Counted from the stretch's first letter, positions 1 through 9,357 are shown. The stretch is 64,000 bases of DNA from Actinomycetota bacterium (GCA_030447305.1 JAUJPC010000002.1:62001-126000), one strand, 5' to 3'. The notes: generated by a model from the letters alone, not told the origin. Numbers and translations: made by a program.

Positions 1-837
1 GACCGCCACCGGCAGTTTCCTTCGTTGCCGGACCACCCAGGGAAGTCCCCGGACGGCCTGAACCACACCTCGCCGGGCTCTGGGGCTGGTAAATGCCAGG
101 GCAAACGCTTCCAAAGTCGCTCGGGTCACCTCCCGACCGGAGCGCAGGAGCCAGGTGGTCCATAGGCGGTTGCGTGTGATGATCTGCAGACGGGCGTCCT
201 TGTCGCGGATCGGCGACGGGTGGTGGTACGCAACCAGCTCCTCCACGTAAGCCAGGTCCCATCCGAGTGCCGCCATGGACAGAGCCAGATGGTCCTCCTC
301 ACCCCCAATGCCGAAATGGCTATCGAATCCGCCGGCCTGCAGGAATGCCTCCCGGCGCACGATCGCTCCGCACGCGATGAATCCCAGGATCAGCGGCCCG
401 GGAACGCCCGGCGGCTGCCCCAGAGGGCTTTTGGCCATAAGGTCGCAGGTCGGGTCGACCCGTTCGTCGTTGCCTACCAGCACCTTACCTGCCAGAAGGC
501 CCAGTTTGGGACTGGTCTCGAACGTCTCAGCAGCGGCATCCAGGATCCCGGGCGCCCACCACGAGTCGTCGTCGCAGAATGCGACAAACGGGGTGTCGAG
601 GGCTTCGACGCCGGCGTTTCGAGCGGCGGCACCTAGGTTCTGCTTAAGCTTTATGACTCGTACTTCGGGAAACCGCTCCTTCACCAGATCGGGGGAACCG
701 TCGGTCGAAGCGTTGTCGACAACCACCACCGGCGGGCGTTCGGGAAGCGCCCTAAGGCGCTCAAGGGTGCCGCAGAGGCCGTGGACGCGGTTGCGGGTGG
801 CGATCACAACGCCAACCGGACGGCTCCTCGACTCCAT
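1..837 (-). CDS. GT2 family glycosyltransferase (C-terminus beyond left edge)
   Basis: An open frame runs from ATG at 837 to the left edge without a stop; it is absent from the ORF track because it is cut off. The protein starts MESRSRPVGVVIATRNR and has the GT-A fold pattern of family 2: a first strand (VVIATRNR), a nucleotide-binding VVVDNASTDGS and the metal-binding FCDDDSWW. A later GGFDSHFGIGGEEDHLAL matches the usual acceptor/base region. It probably transfers a sugar from an NDP donor at the cytoplasmic face of the membrane. It is divergent from the heptose operon at 997 and may serve the same glycan. The exact donor cannot be told from sequence. Confidence 0.85.
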   Translation of the reverse strand, partial: MESRSRPVGVVIATRNRVHGLCGTLERLRALPERPPVVVVDNASTDGSPDLVKERFPEVRVIKLKQNLGAAARNAGVEALDTPFVAFCDDDSWWAPGILDAAAETFETSPKLGLLAGKVLVGNDERVDPTCDLMAKSPLGQPPGVPGPLILGFIACGAIVRREAFLQAGGFDSHFGIGGEEDHLALSMAALGWDLAYVEELVAYHHPSPIRDKDARLQIITRNRLWTTWLLRSGREVTRATLEAFALAFTSPRARRGVVQAVRGLPWVVRQRRKLPVAV

Positions 838-996
838 TGCGGCTTCTTTTCCGCTTCAGGCGAGGTTCAACCCCGGAATGGAAATAACAGGAAGGTAATT
901 CTCTATGGGGAAGTTACTTCTCGGCGTCTTGGGGAAGGAGGTGAAGAAGGAGCCGGCGAGCAAAGCCGGCAAAATCGATCTCTTGGGAGGCTCTAA

Positions 997-2646
997 CTGC
1001 GCATTCTCGGGATCAATGCCGCCTTTCACGATCCGGCTGCGGCTCTTGTGGTAGGCGGCAAAATAGTCGCTGCGTCGGAAGAAGAGCGGTTCACCCGCCG
1101 CAAGCACGGCAAGCCCGCGGTTCCCTTCTCGACGTGGGAGCTGCCCGAGTGCTCCGCCCGGTGGTGCCTCTCCTACGCCGGCCTGCGGCCCGAGGACCTG
1201 GACGCCGTCGCCTACTCCTACGATCCTTCGTTGGCGCTGCCCCCGGGGGACGACATCACAGCCGAGCTGTGGGAGGGCCTGAGGACCCTGTACGTCCAGC
1301 GAGCCCCAAAGTTTTTGACCACAGCTCTTCCCGGTCTGGACCCGCACTGCGTCAGGTTCGTCCCCCACCATGTTGCACACGCCGCTTCGGCCTACCTGGC
1401 CGGCCCCCACTCGGACTGCAGCGTCATGGTTTTGGACGGACGGGGGGAACGCACCTCCTACCTGGCGGGGAAGGTGAGGGACGGCAGGCTGGAGGTTCTG
1501 GCGATCCAGGAGCTGCCCCACTCCCTTGGATTGCTCTACGAGGAGGCCACCGAGCACCTCGGCTTTCACCGGGGTGGAGATGAGTACAAGGTCATGGCAC
1601 TGGCTTCCTACGGGCAGCCCGCGTATCTGCCCGCCCTGCGCGACCGGGTGAGAGCGACGGGGGACGGTGGGTTCCTCACCCTGCCGGTCGATTGGGCACA
1701 CCTCGTGCCGCGTCGCAGGCAGGACGATGGACGGGGGCCCGAGCACGCCAACCTGGCCTCTACCGTGCAGGTCCTGGTGCAGGAGGTGATGGGGCAGCTT
1801 GCCGACTGGCTGCATGCCCAAACCGGGGACTCCCGTCTGGTGCTTGCCGGGGGCGTTGCCCTGAACTGCGTGGCGAACTCGCACCTGCTTCAGCGCGGTC
1901 CCTTCGAGGAGATCTGGGTGCAACCGGCTTCGGGTGACTCGGGGACCGCCCTGGGAGCGGCCCTCTCCGTCGCCAAGGGGCTGGACGAGCCCATTGAGCC
2001 GATGGGCTCCGCCGCCCTCGGAAGGAGCTGGTCCGACGAGGAGCTCGAGAAGTTTCTGCTGATGGCCGATGTAAGCTACGACCAGCCGGAGGACATCGCC
2101 GATGCCGTGGCCGCAGTACTCGCCGACAACGGCGTGGTGGCGTGGTTCCAGGGCCGAAGCGAGTACGGTCCGAGAGCCCTCGGCCACCGCAGCCTGCTGG
2201 CCAACCCGTCCGTGGAGGGCAACCTCGAGCGGGTAAACGACATTAAGGGACGCGAGCAGTTCCGGCCGGTCGCTCCCATGGTTCTGAGCGAGCGTGCCGC
2301 CGACATCTTTCAGGGCCCGATGCCGAGCCCGTACATGCTGTTCACCCACAACGTGCTGCCCGGGTGGCGTGATCGAATCCCGGCCGTTGTACACGTCGAC
2401 GGATCCGCCCGTATTCAAACTGTGGCCTCGGCGGACGAGCCGCTGGTGGCCCGGATGCTTCAGTGCTTTGAGGCGAGAACCGGTATTCCGGTGGTGGTTA
2501 ACACCAGCCTCAACACCGCCGGTCGTCCGATGGTCGACGACCCCAGGGACGCCCTCGAGTGCTTTGGTTCCGCTCCGGTGGACGCCCTGGCCATAGGACC
2601 ATTCCTTGTTCGGCGGTCCGGAGTGAGCGCCGGGAGACGACCGTGA
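997..2646 (+). CDS. Carbamoyltransferase (NodU/CmcH family)
   Basis: The protein should transfer a carbamoyl group from carbamoyl phosphate to a sugar hydroxyl. Family landmarks are present in order: ASEEERFTRRKH near the N-terminus, HHVAHAASAYLAGP, the ATP-site region ALNCVANS, and the C-terminal KGREQFRPVAPMVL and GIPVVVNTSLN. The ORF track starts at GTG 1048, but conserved sequence (RILGINAAFHDPAAALVV) continues upstream to CTG 997, directly after a TAA. GGGAGG lies seven bases before that CTG, so I take CTG as the start (549 aa, usual family length). It is the first gene of the heptose operon and overlaps the next gene by four bases. Carbamoylation of a heptose is the likely use, by inference from neighbours. 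Confidence 0.88.
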   Translation: MRILGINAAFHDPAAALVVGGKIVAASEEERFTRRKHGKPAVPFSTWELPECSARWCLSYAGLRPEDLDAVAYSYDPSLALPPGDDITAELWEGLRTLYVQRAPKFLTTALPGLDPHCVRFVPHHVAHAASAYLAGPHSDCSVMVLDGRGERTSYLAGKVRDGRLEVLAIQELPHSLGLLYEEATEHLGFHRGGDEYKVMALASYGQPAYLPALRDRVRATGDGGFLTLPVDWAHLVPRRRQDDGRGPEHANLASTVQVLVQEVMGQLADWLHAQTGDSRLVLAGGVALNCVANSHLLQRGPFEEIWVQPASGDSGTALGAALSVAKGLDEPIEPMGSAALGRSWSDEELEKFLLMADVSYDQPEDIADAVAAVLADNGVVAWFQGRSEYGPRALGHRSLLANPSVEGNLERVNDIKGREQFRPVAPMVLSERAADIFQGPMPSPYMLFTHNVLPGWRDRIPAVVHVDGSARIQTVASADEPLVARMLQCFEARTGIPVVVNTSLNTAGRPMVDDPRDALECFGSAPVDALAIGPFLVRRSGVSAGRRP

Positions 2647-4175
2647 GCGGCTGCGATTTCGACATCGTTATCCCGACCGTGGGCCGGCTCTCGCTCTCAG
2701 CGCTGCTCAACAGCCTGGAGCACTCCACCGGGGATCCCCCCGGACGGATGTGGATAGTGAACGACGACCCCGGTTCGCCGGTGCTGCCCCTGCTTCCGCA
2801 AGGCGGCCGGCTGGCCGGCCGAACGACGGTGCTCTCAGGCCGCGGTCTGGGTCCCGCAGCCGCACGCAACGTTGGATGGAGAGCCTCAACGGCAAGCTGG
2901 GTGGCGTTTCTGGATGACGACGTACTGGTGCCGCAAGACTGGTTGGAGCGGCTTGCGGGGGACCTCAACGTGGGCCTTAGCGTCGGTGCGGTGCAGGGAA
3001 AGGTTCGAGTCCCCCGGCCGGTGGGACGCAGGCCGACCGATTGGGAGCGCAACACCATTGGGCTGGAGAACGCACGCTTCGCGACCGCCGACATGGCGTA
3101 CCGGCGGCGGGTTCTCGAGGAGATCGGCGGCTTCGACGAGCGCTTCCCCCGCGCATATCGGGAGGATGCCGACCTGGCGCTTCGGTGCATGGACGCCGGC
3201 TATGCGATCACAACCGGATCCCGATGGGTGCTTCATCCTGTGCGCAACGCAAACCGACGCGTGAGCCTGAGCGTGCAAAGGGGCAATGCGGACGACGCGT
3301 TGATGAACGCTCTTCACGGCACGGACTGGCGCAGCCGTGCCGGTGCCCAGAAAGGAAGTCGTCGGCGGCATGTGGTCGTGACCGGACTGGGATTAGCTAG
3401 TCTGACGGCCGCCGGGATAGGGGCCCGCACGGCCGCAGGGGCCGGTGCCGCCGCGTGGGCCGCCCTGACTGCCGACTTTGCCCGCAAACGAATCGCTCCA
3501 GGTCCCCGAACCGCCGATGAGGTCGCGACGATGATCGCTACGAGCATTGCACTCCCACCGCTGGCGACCTTGCACTGGCTCCTCGGGATCCGGCGGGCAA
3601 GACGCCTGCTTCGCGCCGCAGCCACGCCGCCCAAGGCCGTTTTTGTCGACCGCGACGGCACCCTGATCCTCGACGTCCCCTACAACGGGGATCCGGATCT
3701 GGTCAAACCGATGCCGGGAGCCCGCAACGCCATCCGGCGCCTCCGGGAGGCGTCCATCCCTCTGGCGGTTATCTCCAACCAGAGCGGCGTAGCAAGGGGA
3801 CTGATCTCCCTCGATCAGGTGGCGGCGGTGAACGAGCGGGTGGAGCGGGAGCTGGGGCCGCTCGGACTGTGGTTCATCTGCCCCCACGGCGCCGATGAGT
3901 CCTGTGGGTGTCGCAAGCCGGCGCCGGGACTTCTGCTGGAGGCGGCTTGTGCGCTGAAGGTGCCGGCGTCGCAGTGCGCATTCATCGGGGACATCGGATC
4001 GGATGTCGAGGCCGCCCGTGCGGCCGGAGTCCGGCCGATTTTGGTACCCACCCCGGTTACCCGGTCTGAGGAGATCCGCAATGCCGACGAGGTGGCCCCG
4101 GACCTGGAGGCGGCTGTCGATCTTCTGCTGGCGCCGCAGGTAAAACGGGGGCGCCCAAGGTGGAGATTGCTGTGA
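2643..4175 (+). CDS. GT2 glycosyltransferase fused to GmhB-type HAD phosphatase
   Basis: Two enzymes are in one chain of about 510 aa. Residues ~1-230 are a GT2 domain (FDIVIPTVGR, FLDDDVLVPQDW, GGFDERFPRAYREDADLALR). A linker with hydrophobic Ala-rich helices follows. Residues ~335-500 are a HAD-IIIA phosphatase of the D-glycero-D-manno-heptose-1,7-bisphosphate phosphatase type: VDRDGTLI (DxDGT), VISNQSGVARG, CPH...CGCRKP (zinc-binding Cys/His loop typical of GmhB) and IGDIGSDVEAA. GTG at 2643 overlaps the previous stop as GTGA, so the upstream part of ORF 2559 is discarded. The fusion links dephosphorylation of the heptose precursor to glycosyl transfer in one polypeptide. Confidence 0.87.
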   Translation: MSGCDFDIVIPTVGRLSLSALLNSLEHSTGDPPGRMWIVNDDPGSPVLPLLPQGGRLAGRTTVLSGRGLGPAAARNVGWRASTASWVAFLDDDVLVPQDWLERLAGDLNVGLSVGAVQGKVRVPRPVGRRPTDWERNTIGLENARFATADMAYRRRVLEEIGGFDERFPRAYREDADLALRCMDAGYAITTGSRWVLHPVRNANRRVSLSVQRGNADDALMNALHGTDWRSRAGAQKGSRRRHVVVTGLGLASLTAAGIGARTAAGAGAAAWAALTADFARKRIAPGPRTADEVATMIATSIALPPLATLHWLLGIRRARRLLRAAATPPKAVFVDRDGTLILDVPYNGDPDLVKPMPGARNAIRRLREASIPLAVISNQSGVARGLISLDQVAAVNERVERELGPLGLWFICPHGADESCGCRKPAPGLLLEAACALKVPASQCAFIGDIGSDVEAARAAGVRPILVPTPVTRSEEIRNADEVAPDLEAAVDLLLAPQVKRGRPRWRLL

Positions 4176-5227
4176 GCGGTCATGTGCTTGCGGTGAGGTT
4201 GGACAACGACGGTGACGTCCTGCTGTGCGGTCCGGCAATCAGAGCGCTGGGTCGCGGTTCCGATTCGCTCACGCTGTGGTGCGGGCCCCGCGGTGCGGCT
4301 GCCGGCTCGCTCCTGCCCGGGGTCGATTCCCTGCTGGTCTGTAGTGCTCCGTGGATCGACCCGGAGCCCGACCCGGTGGACCGCAGCAGCGTGATGGAGC
4401 TGGTGGAAGACCTGGCCGGACGGGATATCGATGAGGCGTTCATCTTCACGTCGTTCCACCAGTCCCCCCTGCCGGCGGCGCTGCTCCTTAAGATGGCAGG
4501 CATCCCGTTCGTTGCCGCCATCAGCGTGGACTACCCGGGCTCGCTTTTGGATCTGAGGCACCGGGTGCCCGACGACCAGCACGAGGTGGTACGCAGCCTC
4601 AGCCTGGTGGAAGCCGGCGGATACCGGCTTGCCGGCGAAGACGACGCCGCACTTCGAATATCCCGGGGCCCCGGTTCCAACCGGGCCATTCCCTTCCAGC
4701 AGGGGTATGTCGTGGTGCATCCGGGGGCCTCCGTTCCGGCTCGGGCGTGGTCGCCCGAGAGTAATCGTCGGCTGGTCCAAGCGCTGGCCGGCAGAGGCGA
4801 CAACGTGGTCGTCACCGGAGGAGCTTCCGAGCTCGCCCTGGCCTCGTTCGTCGCCGGGCCGGATTCTGAGCGGGTGTTGAATCTGGGGGGTCTGACCGAC
4901 CTTGCCGGCCTGGCGGGCGTTTTGGCCGGAGCGGGCGTTGTGGTGGTCGGAAACACCGGTCCCGCGCACCTGGCAGCCGCAGTAGGGACGCCGGTTGTGA
5001 GCCTGTACGCCCCGACGGTGCCGGCCGTCAGGTGGCATCCGTGGAAGGTCCCGCACGTCCTGCTGGGGAACCAGGAGATCCCTTGCTCCGGCTGCCGGGC
5101 CCGGACCTGTCCGGTCGAGGGTCATCCGTGCCTGTCCGGTGTGCCGGTCCCGGCGGTTATCGCTGCGGTGGACGCCCTCCGCGGGAGTCCGTTCGGGGCT
5201 CCCGTCCTGGCCGAGGCAAGCTCATGA
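4172..5227 (+). CDS. GT9 family glycosyltransferase (heptosyltransferase-like)
   Basis: This is a GT-B fold protein of the ADP-heptose:LPS heptosyltransferase family. Visible landmarks are the N-terminal LDNDGDVLLCGPAIRAL, the mid-protein VVHPGASVPARAWSPE, a VVVTGGASE strand, and the C-terminal GNTGPAHLAAAVGTPVVSLYAPT that forms the nucleotide-sugar pocket. Late cysteines (CSGCRARTCPVEGHPC) are unusual but also occur in some family members. GTG 4172 overlaps the preceding TGA; GTG 4160 is an in-frame alternative. Together with HldE and GmhA in the same operon, it probably adds heptose to a cell-envelope glycan. Confidence 0.85.
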   Translation: MSGHVLAVRLDNDGDVLLCGPAIRALGRGSDSLTLWCGPRGAAAGSLLPGVDSLLVCSAPWIDPEPDPVDRSSVMELVEDLAGRDIDEAFIFTSFHQSPLPAALLLKMAGIPFVAAISVDYPGSLLDLRHRVPDDQHEVVRSLSLVEAGGYRLAGEDDAALRISRGPGSNRAIPFQQGYVVVHPGASVPARAWSPESNRRLVQALAGRGDNVVVTGGASELALASFVAGPDSERVLNLGGLTDLAGLAGVLAGAGVVVVGNTGPAHLAAAVGTPVVSLYAPTVPAVRWHPWKVPHVLLGNQEIPCSGCRARTCPVEGHPCLSGVPVPAVIAAVDALRGSPFGAPVLAEASS

Positions 5228-6159
5228 GGATCTTGTTGTGGCACGTCCACGGGTCCTGGACCACGTCGTTGGTCCAGGGCACCCACGACTATCTGGTGCC
5301 CGTGCTCCCCGGACGGGGACCGGACGGGCGCGGCAGGGCCCAAACGTGGGACTGGCCTTCCTCGGTGGTCGAGATGCCGCCGGACGAACTGCGCAAGACC
5401 GGCGTCGACGTGGTGATCTTTCAGCGGCCCACCGAGCTTGCCCTGGCGGAAGAGTGGCTGGGCGGGCGAAAGCCGGGCAGGGACTTTGCCGGGATCTATC
5501 TGGAGCACAACGCCCCTCAGGGGCGGATCAACGATATGGTCCATCCGGCCAAGGACCGCTCCGATCTGACGGTGGTTCACGTCACCCACTTCAACCGCCT
5601 GTTCTGGGACACCGGCTCCACCGAGACTACGGTGATCGAGCACGGCATAGTCGACCCGGGCTACCGGTATACCGGCGAGCTGGAGCGGATCGCATTGGCG
5701 ATCAACGAGCCGGTTCGGCGGGCCCGGGTGACCGGCACCGACCTCCTCGAACGGTTCGCCCGCTTGGCTCCCCTCGACCTTTTCGGGATGGGGGTGGCTC
5801 AGCTGGGGGGCATCGAAAATCTGCCGCAGGCCTCGCTGCACGACGAGATAGCTCGCCGCCGCGTATACCTGCACCCCATCCGTTGGACGTCGCTCGGACT
5901 ATCCCTGCTGGAGGCCATGCACCTGGGCATGCCGGTCGTGGCGCTCGCCACCACGGAAGCCACCGAAGCAATCCCTTCCTCCGCCGGCACGGTGTCCAAC
6001 CGCCCTGAGGTTCTGGAGGCGGCCCTTGGACGGCTTCTGGAGGATCCCGAGCACGCTCGTGCAATGGGGAGGGCGGCTCGAGAGGCGGCGCTGTCCAGGT
6101 ACGGGCTCAAACGGTTTCTTGACGATTGGGACGAGCTGCTGAAGGGGGTGATCGCATGA
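5224..6159 (+). CDS. GT-B (GT4-like) glycosyltransferase
   Basis: A 311-aa protein starting MRILLWHVHGSWTTS with an ATGA overlap to the previous gene. The C-terminal half has a retaining GT-B pattern: HPIRWTSLGLSLLEAMHLGMPVVAL (equivalent of the E-x7-E region of GT4 enzymes) and a terminal helix with RAMGRAAREAALSRYG. The N-terminal half (LEHNAPQGRIND, VVHVTHFNRLFWD) is the acceptor lobe. ORF 5032 begins far upstream in another gene, so its first 64 codons are not used. Donor and acceptor are unknown; operon position suggests the same heptose-containing glycan. Confidence 0.8.
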   Translation: MRILLWHVHGSWTTSLVQGTHDYLVPVLPGRGPDGRGRAQTWDWPSSVVEMPPDELRKTGVDVVIFQRPTELALAEEWLGGRKPGRDFAGIYLEHNAPQGRINDMVHPAKDRSDLTVVHVTHFNRLFWDTGSTETTVIEHGIVDPGYRYTGELERIALAINEPVRRARVTGTDLLERFARLAPLDLFGMGVAQLGGIENLPQASLHDEIARRRVYLHPIRWTSLGLSLLEAMHLGMPVVALATTEATEAIPSSAGTVSNRPEVLEAALGRLLEDPEHARAMGRAAREAALSRYGLKRFLDDWDELLKGVIA

Positions 6160-7367
6160 GAGTTGCCATGGTGTCGGAGCACGCCAGTCCACTGGCTGCG
6201 CTGGGAGGAGTGGATTCGGGAGGCCAGAACGTGCACGTCGCGGCCCTGGCCTCGCAGGTGGCCAAATCGGGGGCCGATGTTGTGGTTTACACGCGTAGAT
6301 CGGACAGGGCGCTGCCGCGCCGGGTTCGCATGGGCAACGTCGTGGTGGAGCACATCGCGGCAGGGCCCGCCGAGGAGGTTCCAAAGGATGAGCTTTTGCC
6401 CTTTATGGATGAGTTCGCCGAAAACCTCGGGCGGGCCTTTCGGCGGCAAAACCCGGACATCGTCCACTCGCACTTCTGGATGTCCGGACGTGCCGCGCTG
6501 GCTGCCGTTCCCCCGGAAACGCCGGTAGTCCACACGTTCCACGCCCTGGGGGTGGTCAAGCGCCGTAACCAGGGCGACCGTGACACCAGCCCCCCCGAAC
6601 GGCTGGAAGAGGAGAGGTCGATCCTGCGCGGTGCCGGCCACATCGTGGCAACGTGCACCGACGAGCTCTTCGAGCTCAAACGGCTGGGTGCTTCCGCCGA
6701 CCGGATCACGGTCGTGCCTTGCGGTGTCGACCTGGAGTTTTTCTCGGCGGCCGGTCCTCGGGAGCCCCGCCGTGCGGCAACCGGCCGGGTAGTCGTCCTC
6801 AGCCGGATCGTCGAGCGGAAGGGCATCGGCGACGCGGTCGCTGCCATGGCAGAGGTCCCGGGAGCCGAGCTGGTGATCGCCGGAGGGCCTCCGCTTGCCG
6901 ATCTGGACTCGGACACCGAGATCCGGCGCCTTCGGCGAATCGCCGAGTCGGAGGGGGTCGACGACCGAGTCACCTTCCGGGGGCAGGTACCCAGGGCAGA
7001 CGTTCCGGCGCTGCTGAGATCGGCCGACGTAGTGGTCTGCGTACCGTGGTACGAGCCGTTTGGGATTGTTCCATTGGAAGCGATGGCGTGCGGCCGGCCG
7101 GTGGTGGTCAGCGCAGTCGGAGGGATGATCGACTCAGTGGTTCACGGGGTCACCGGGCTTCACGTGCCGCCACGCAGCCCCGGCCAGCTGGCCGAAGCCT
7201 TGCGCATGCTCTTGGCCGACGACCAGCTCCGACAGTCCCTCGGGACCCAGGGCAGGTCGAGGACCGAGTCGAAGTACGGGTGGCCGAGGGTCGCCCACTC
7301 GACCATGCAGGTCTACCAAGCCGTTCTGGGGCTCCAGAGCTCTGCGGAGAGGAGAGTGATGCCATGA
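6156..7367 (+). CDS. GT4 family glycosyltransferase
   Basis: About 403 aa, starting MRVAMVSEHASPL with an ATGA overlap. It carries LGGVDSGGQNVHVAALA, the N-terminal glycine-rich loop typical of MshA/sucrose-synthase-like GT4 enzymes. It also has VVHTFHALGVVKRR, VVPCGVDLEFF, VVVLSRIVERKGI, and the C-terminal donor site VPWYEPFGIVPLEAMACGRPVVVSAVGG with the E-x7-E motif. It acts in the cytoplasm with a nucleotide sugar. The similarity to MshA-like proteins does not mean it makes mycothiol here; position in the heptose operon argues for glycan assembly. Confidence 0.87.
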   Translation: MRVAMVSEHASPLAALGGVDSGGQNVHVAALASQVAKSGADVVVYTRRSDRALPRRVRMGNVVVEHIAAGPAEEVPKDELLPFMDEFAENLGRAFRRQNPDIVHSHFWMSGRAALAAVPPETPVVHTFHALGVVKRRNQGDRDTSPPERLEEERSILRGAGHIVATCTDELFELKRLGASADRITVVPCGVDLEFFSAAGPREPRRAATGRVVVLSRIVERKGIGDAVAAMAEVPGAELVIAGGPPLADLDSDTEIRRLRRIAESEGVDDRVTFRGQVPRADVPALLRSADVVVCVPWYEPFGIVPLEAMACGRPVVVSAVGGMIDSVVHGVTGLHVPPRSPGQLAEALRMLLADDQLRQSLGTQGRSRTESKYGWPRVAHSTMQVYQAVLGLQSSAERRVMP

Positions 7368-7978
7368 AATCCGGCAATGTCCTTCCCACCGGCAGGCTGC
7401 ACCTTGCCGCCCTGCGCCAGGTTCTCCGGCAGATCGGAAATGAGACCGCCACCGTCGACTCCTGGGCCGGCCAGCTGGTGACGGTCCTGGATGCCGGCGG
7501 CAAGCTCCTTGCGGTAGGCAACGGCGGAAGCGCCGCCGAAGCTCAACACCTGACCGCCGAGCTGGTCGGGCGTTTCCGCGACGACCGGCCTGCGCTCAAC
7601 GCACTGGCTCTACTGCCCGACACCTCATGCCTTACGGCCCTGTGCAACGACTACGGGGTGGAGGAGATATTTGCCCGGCAGGTCAGGGCCCATGGGAGGC
7701 CGGAGGACGTGCTCATCGCGATCAGCACCTCAGGGCGTAGTCCCAACGTGCTAGCGGCGGTCGAGCAAGCTCGGAAGATGTCGATAACCACGTGGGCACT
7801 GGCCGGCAGACGGCCCAACCCGCTGGGCGAAGCGTGCGACGAATGCATCTGCGTGGACAGCACGTCGACCGCAACGGTGCAGGAGGCGCATCTGATTCTG
7901 ATTCACCTTCTGTGTGCTGCGCTGGACTGCAGGCTCGGGGTCTCGTCGCCCCTGGAGTCGGTGGAAGCCGAGCTTTGA
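7364..7978 (+). CDS. gmhA: Sedoheptulose-7-phosphate isomerase (GmhA, SIS domain)
   Basis: A 204-aa single SIS-domain protein. AVGNGGSAAEAQHLTAELVGRF is the diagnostic GmhA segment, with the substrate-binding SIS loop and the His/Glu zinc region. ISTSGRSPNVLAAVEQAR is the second phosphosugar loop, and a C-terminal TVQEAHLILIHLLC helix completes the family pattern. It converts sedoheptulose 7-phosphate to D-glycero-D-manno-heptose 7-phosphate, the first committed step of nucleotide-heptose synthesis. The start ATG 7364 overlaps the preceding TGA, and the stop overlaps the start of hldE. Confidence 0.93.
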   Translation: MKSGNVLPTGRLHLAALRQVLRQIGNETATVDSWAGQLVTVLDAGGKLLAVGNGGSAAEAQHLTAELVGRFRDDRPALNALALLPDTSCLTALCNDYGVEEIFARQVRAHGRPEDVLIAISTSGRSPNVLAAVEQARKMSITTWALAGRRPNPLGEACDECICVDSTSTATVQEAHLILIHLLCAALDCRLGVSSPLESVEAEL

Positions 7979-9357
7979 GCCGGGACCGCCTGCTCGTCAT
8001 CGGCGACTGCCTGCTGGACCGCGACATCATCGGCACAGTGACCCGGCGGGCCCCGGACGCTCCGGTCCCGGTGGTGGGCGATCCAGTCGAATCGAGCCGA
8101 CCGGGCGGGGCGGGCATGGCAGCGCTGCTGGCCGCCCGGGACGGAGGCCGGGTCAGCTTTCTGACCGCTCTGTCGCCCGATGCTCCCGGCCAGGAGCTCA
8201 GGAGTTTGCTCACCGATGAGGGGATCGAGCTGCTGGATCTCGGCCTGGCCGGTCCAACCCCGGAGAAGATCCGGATCGGCAGCGACAATGGGCCACTCCT
8301 GCGCCTCGACCGGGGCTGCGGCGGCGGGTCGGAGATCGCGGGCCGCCGCTTGGACCTTGCCGGAACGCTGGAGGAGGTGGACGGCGTCCTGGTCTCAGAT
8401 TACGGGCGCGGCGTGCCTCGCTTGCCCTGGGTCAGGGACTGCCTGGAAAGCCGAGACCGACGGTTGCCGCTGGTCTGGGATCCTCACCCCCTGGGTCCCG
8501 ATCCAGTAGTCGGTGCCACGCTGGTCACCCCGAACAGCGACGAGACGGCCCGGCAGACTCCTGAGATTCCGGGGAAGTCTCTCGGCGCAGTGGTGAGGCG
8601 GGCTCAGACCCTGGTTGCCCGGTGGCAGGTGCAAGCCGTGTCGGTGACGCTCGGCGAACGCGGAGCCGTGCTGGTGGACGGTTCGGGCAGCCCCCTGGCC
8701 ATCCCGGCCACCCCGGCGGAGTCGGGAGATCCTTGCGGGGCCGGCGACAAGTTCGCCTCCACCGCGGCGCTGGCGCTTCTGCGAGGGGACAGCCTTGCCG
8801 ATTCTGTGAGCACCGCGGTGCGCGAGGCATCCGCGTTTGTTCGAGACGGCGGGGCGGCAACCGTGTGCCGGAGCAGCCCTTCCCGACGGCGTGACTCCAG
8901 GCCGCTCGATGCGTTCGAGCTCGCCCGGAAGGTCGTCTCGGAGGGAGGAACGGTGGTGGCCACAGGAGGCTGCTTCGACCTGCTGCACGCCGGCCATATC
9001 AGCTTGTTGGAGCAAGCGAGAGCGCTCGGCGACTGTCTGATCGTCTGCCTGAACTCCGATGCCTCGGTGCGCCGGCTTAAAGGACCGTCGAGGCCCCTGG
9101 TGCATGAACAGGACCGCCGGCGGGTCCTGGAGGCCCTGACTGCGGTCGACGCGGTCGCCATATTCGACGAGGACACGCCCGTGGCTCTCTTACAGAGGCT
9201 GCGGCCGGCGATCTTTGCAAAGGGAGCGGATTACTCGGTAGCGGACCTGCCGGAAGCGGCGGCGCTCGCTGAGTGGGGCGGTCAGGCGGTCACGCTCCCT
9301 TACCTCAAGGGAAGGTCCACAACGGCTTTGATGAGGGAGGGTATTCGACTTGGATAA
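7975..9357 (+). CDS. hldE: Bifunctional heptose kinase/adenylyltransferase (HldE)
   Basis: About 460 aa. Residues ~1-310 are a PfkB-family kinase: LLVIGDCLLDRDIIG, SRPGGAGMAALLAA, and the catalytic DPCGAGDKFAS. Residues ~325-460 are a cytidylyltransferase-like nucleotidyltransferase with GCFDLLHAGHISLL (HxGH) and LNSDASVRRLKGPSRP. It phosphorylates heptose 7-phosphate at C1 and, after removal of the C7 phosphate by the GmhB domain, forms ADP-heptose. TTG 7975 overlaps the gmhA stop (TTGA), so the upstream extension of ORF 7792, which lies inside gmhA, is rejected. Confidence 0.92.
   Translation: MSRDRLLVIGDCLLDRDIIGTVTRRAPDAPVPVVGDPVESSRPGGAGMAALLAARDGGRVSFLTALSPDAPGQELRSLLTDEGIELLDLGLAGPTPEKIRIGSDNGPLLRLDRGCGGGSEIAGRRLDLAGTLEEVDGVLVSDYGRGVPRLPWVRDCLESRDRRLPLVWDPHPLGPDPVVGATLVTPNSDETARQTPEIPGKSLGAVVRRAQTLVARWQVQAVSVTLGERGAVLVDGSGSPLAIPATPAESGDPCGAGDKFASTAALALLRGDSLADSVSTAVREASAFVRDGGAATVCRSSPSRRRDSRPLDAFELARKVVSEGGTVVATGGCFDLLHAGHISLLEQARALGDCLIVCLNSDASVRRLKGPSRPLVHEQDRRRVLEALTAVDAVAIFDEDTPVALLQRLRPAIFAKGADYSVADLPEAAALAEWGGQAVTLPYLKGRSTTALMREGIRLG

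Noticed and set aside
856-2418. 520-aa minus-strand ORF
   Set aside because: Antisense to the carbamoyltransferase; no family motifs, His/Gly/Gln-rich shadow composition.
3815-5125. 436-aa minus-strand ORF
   Set aside because: Antisense to the GmhB domain and GT9 gene; no recognisable domain.
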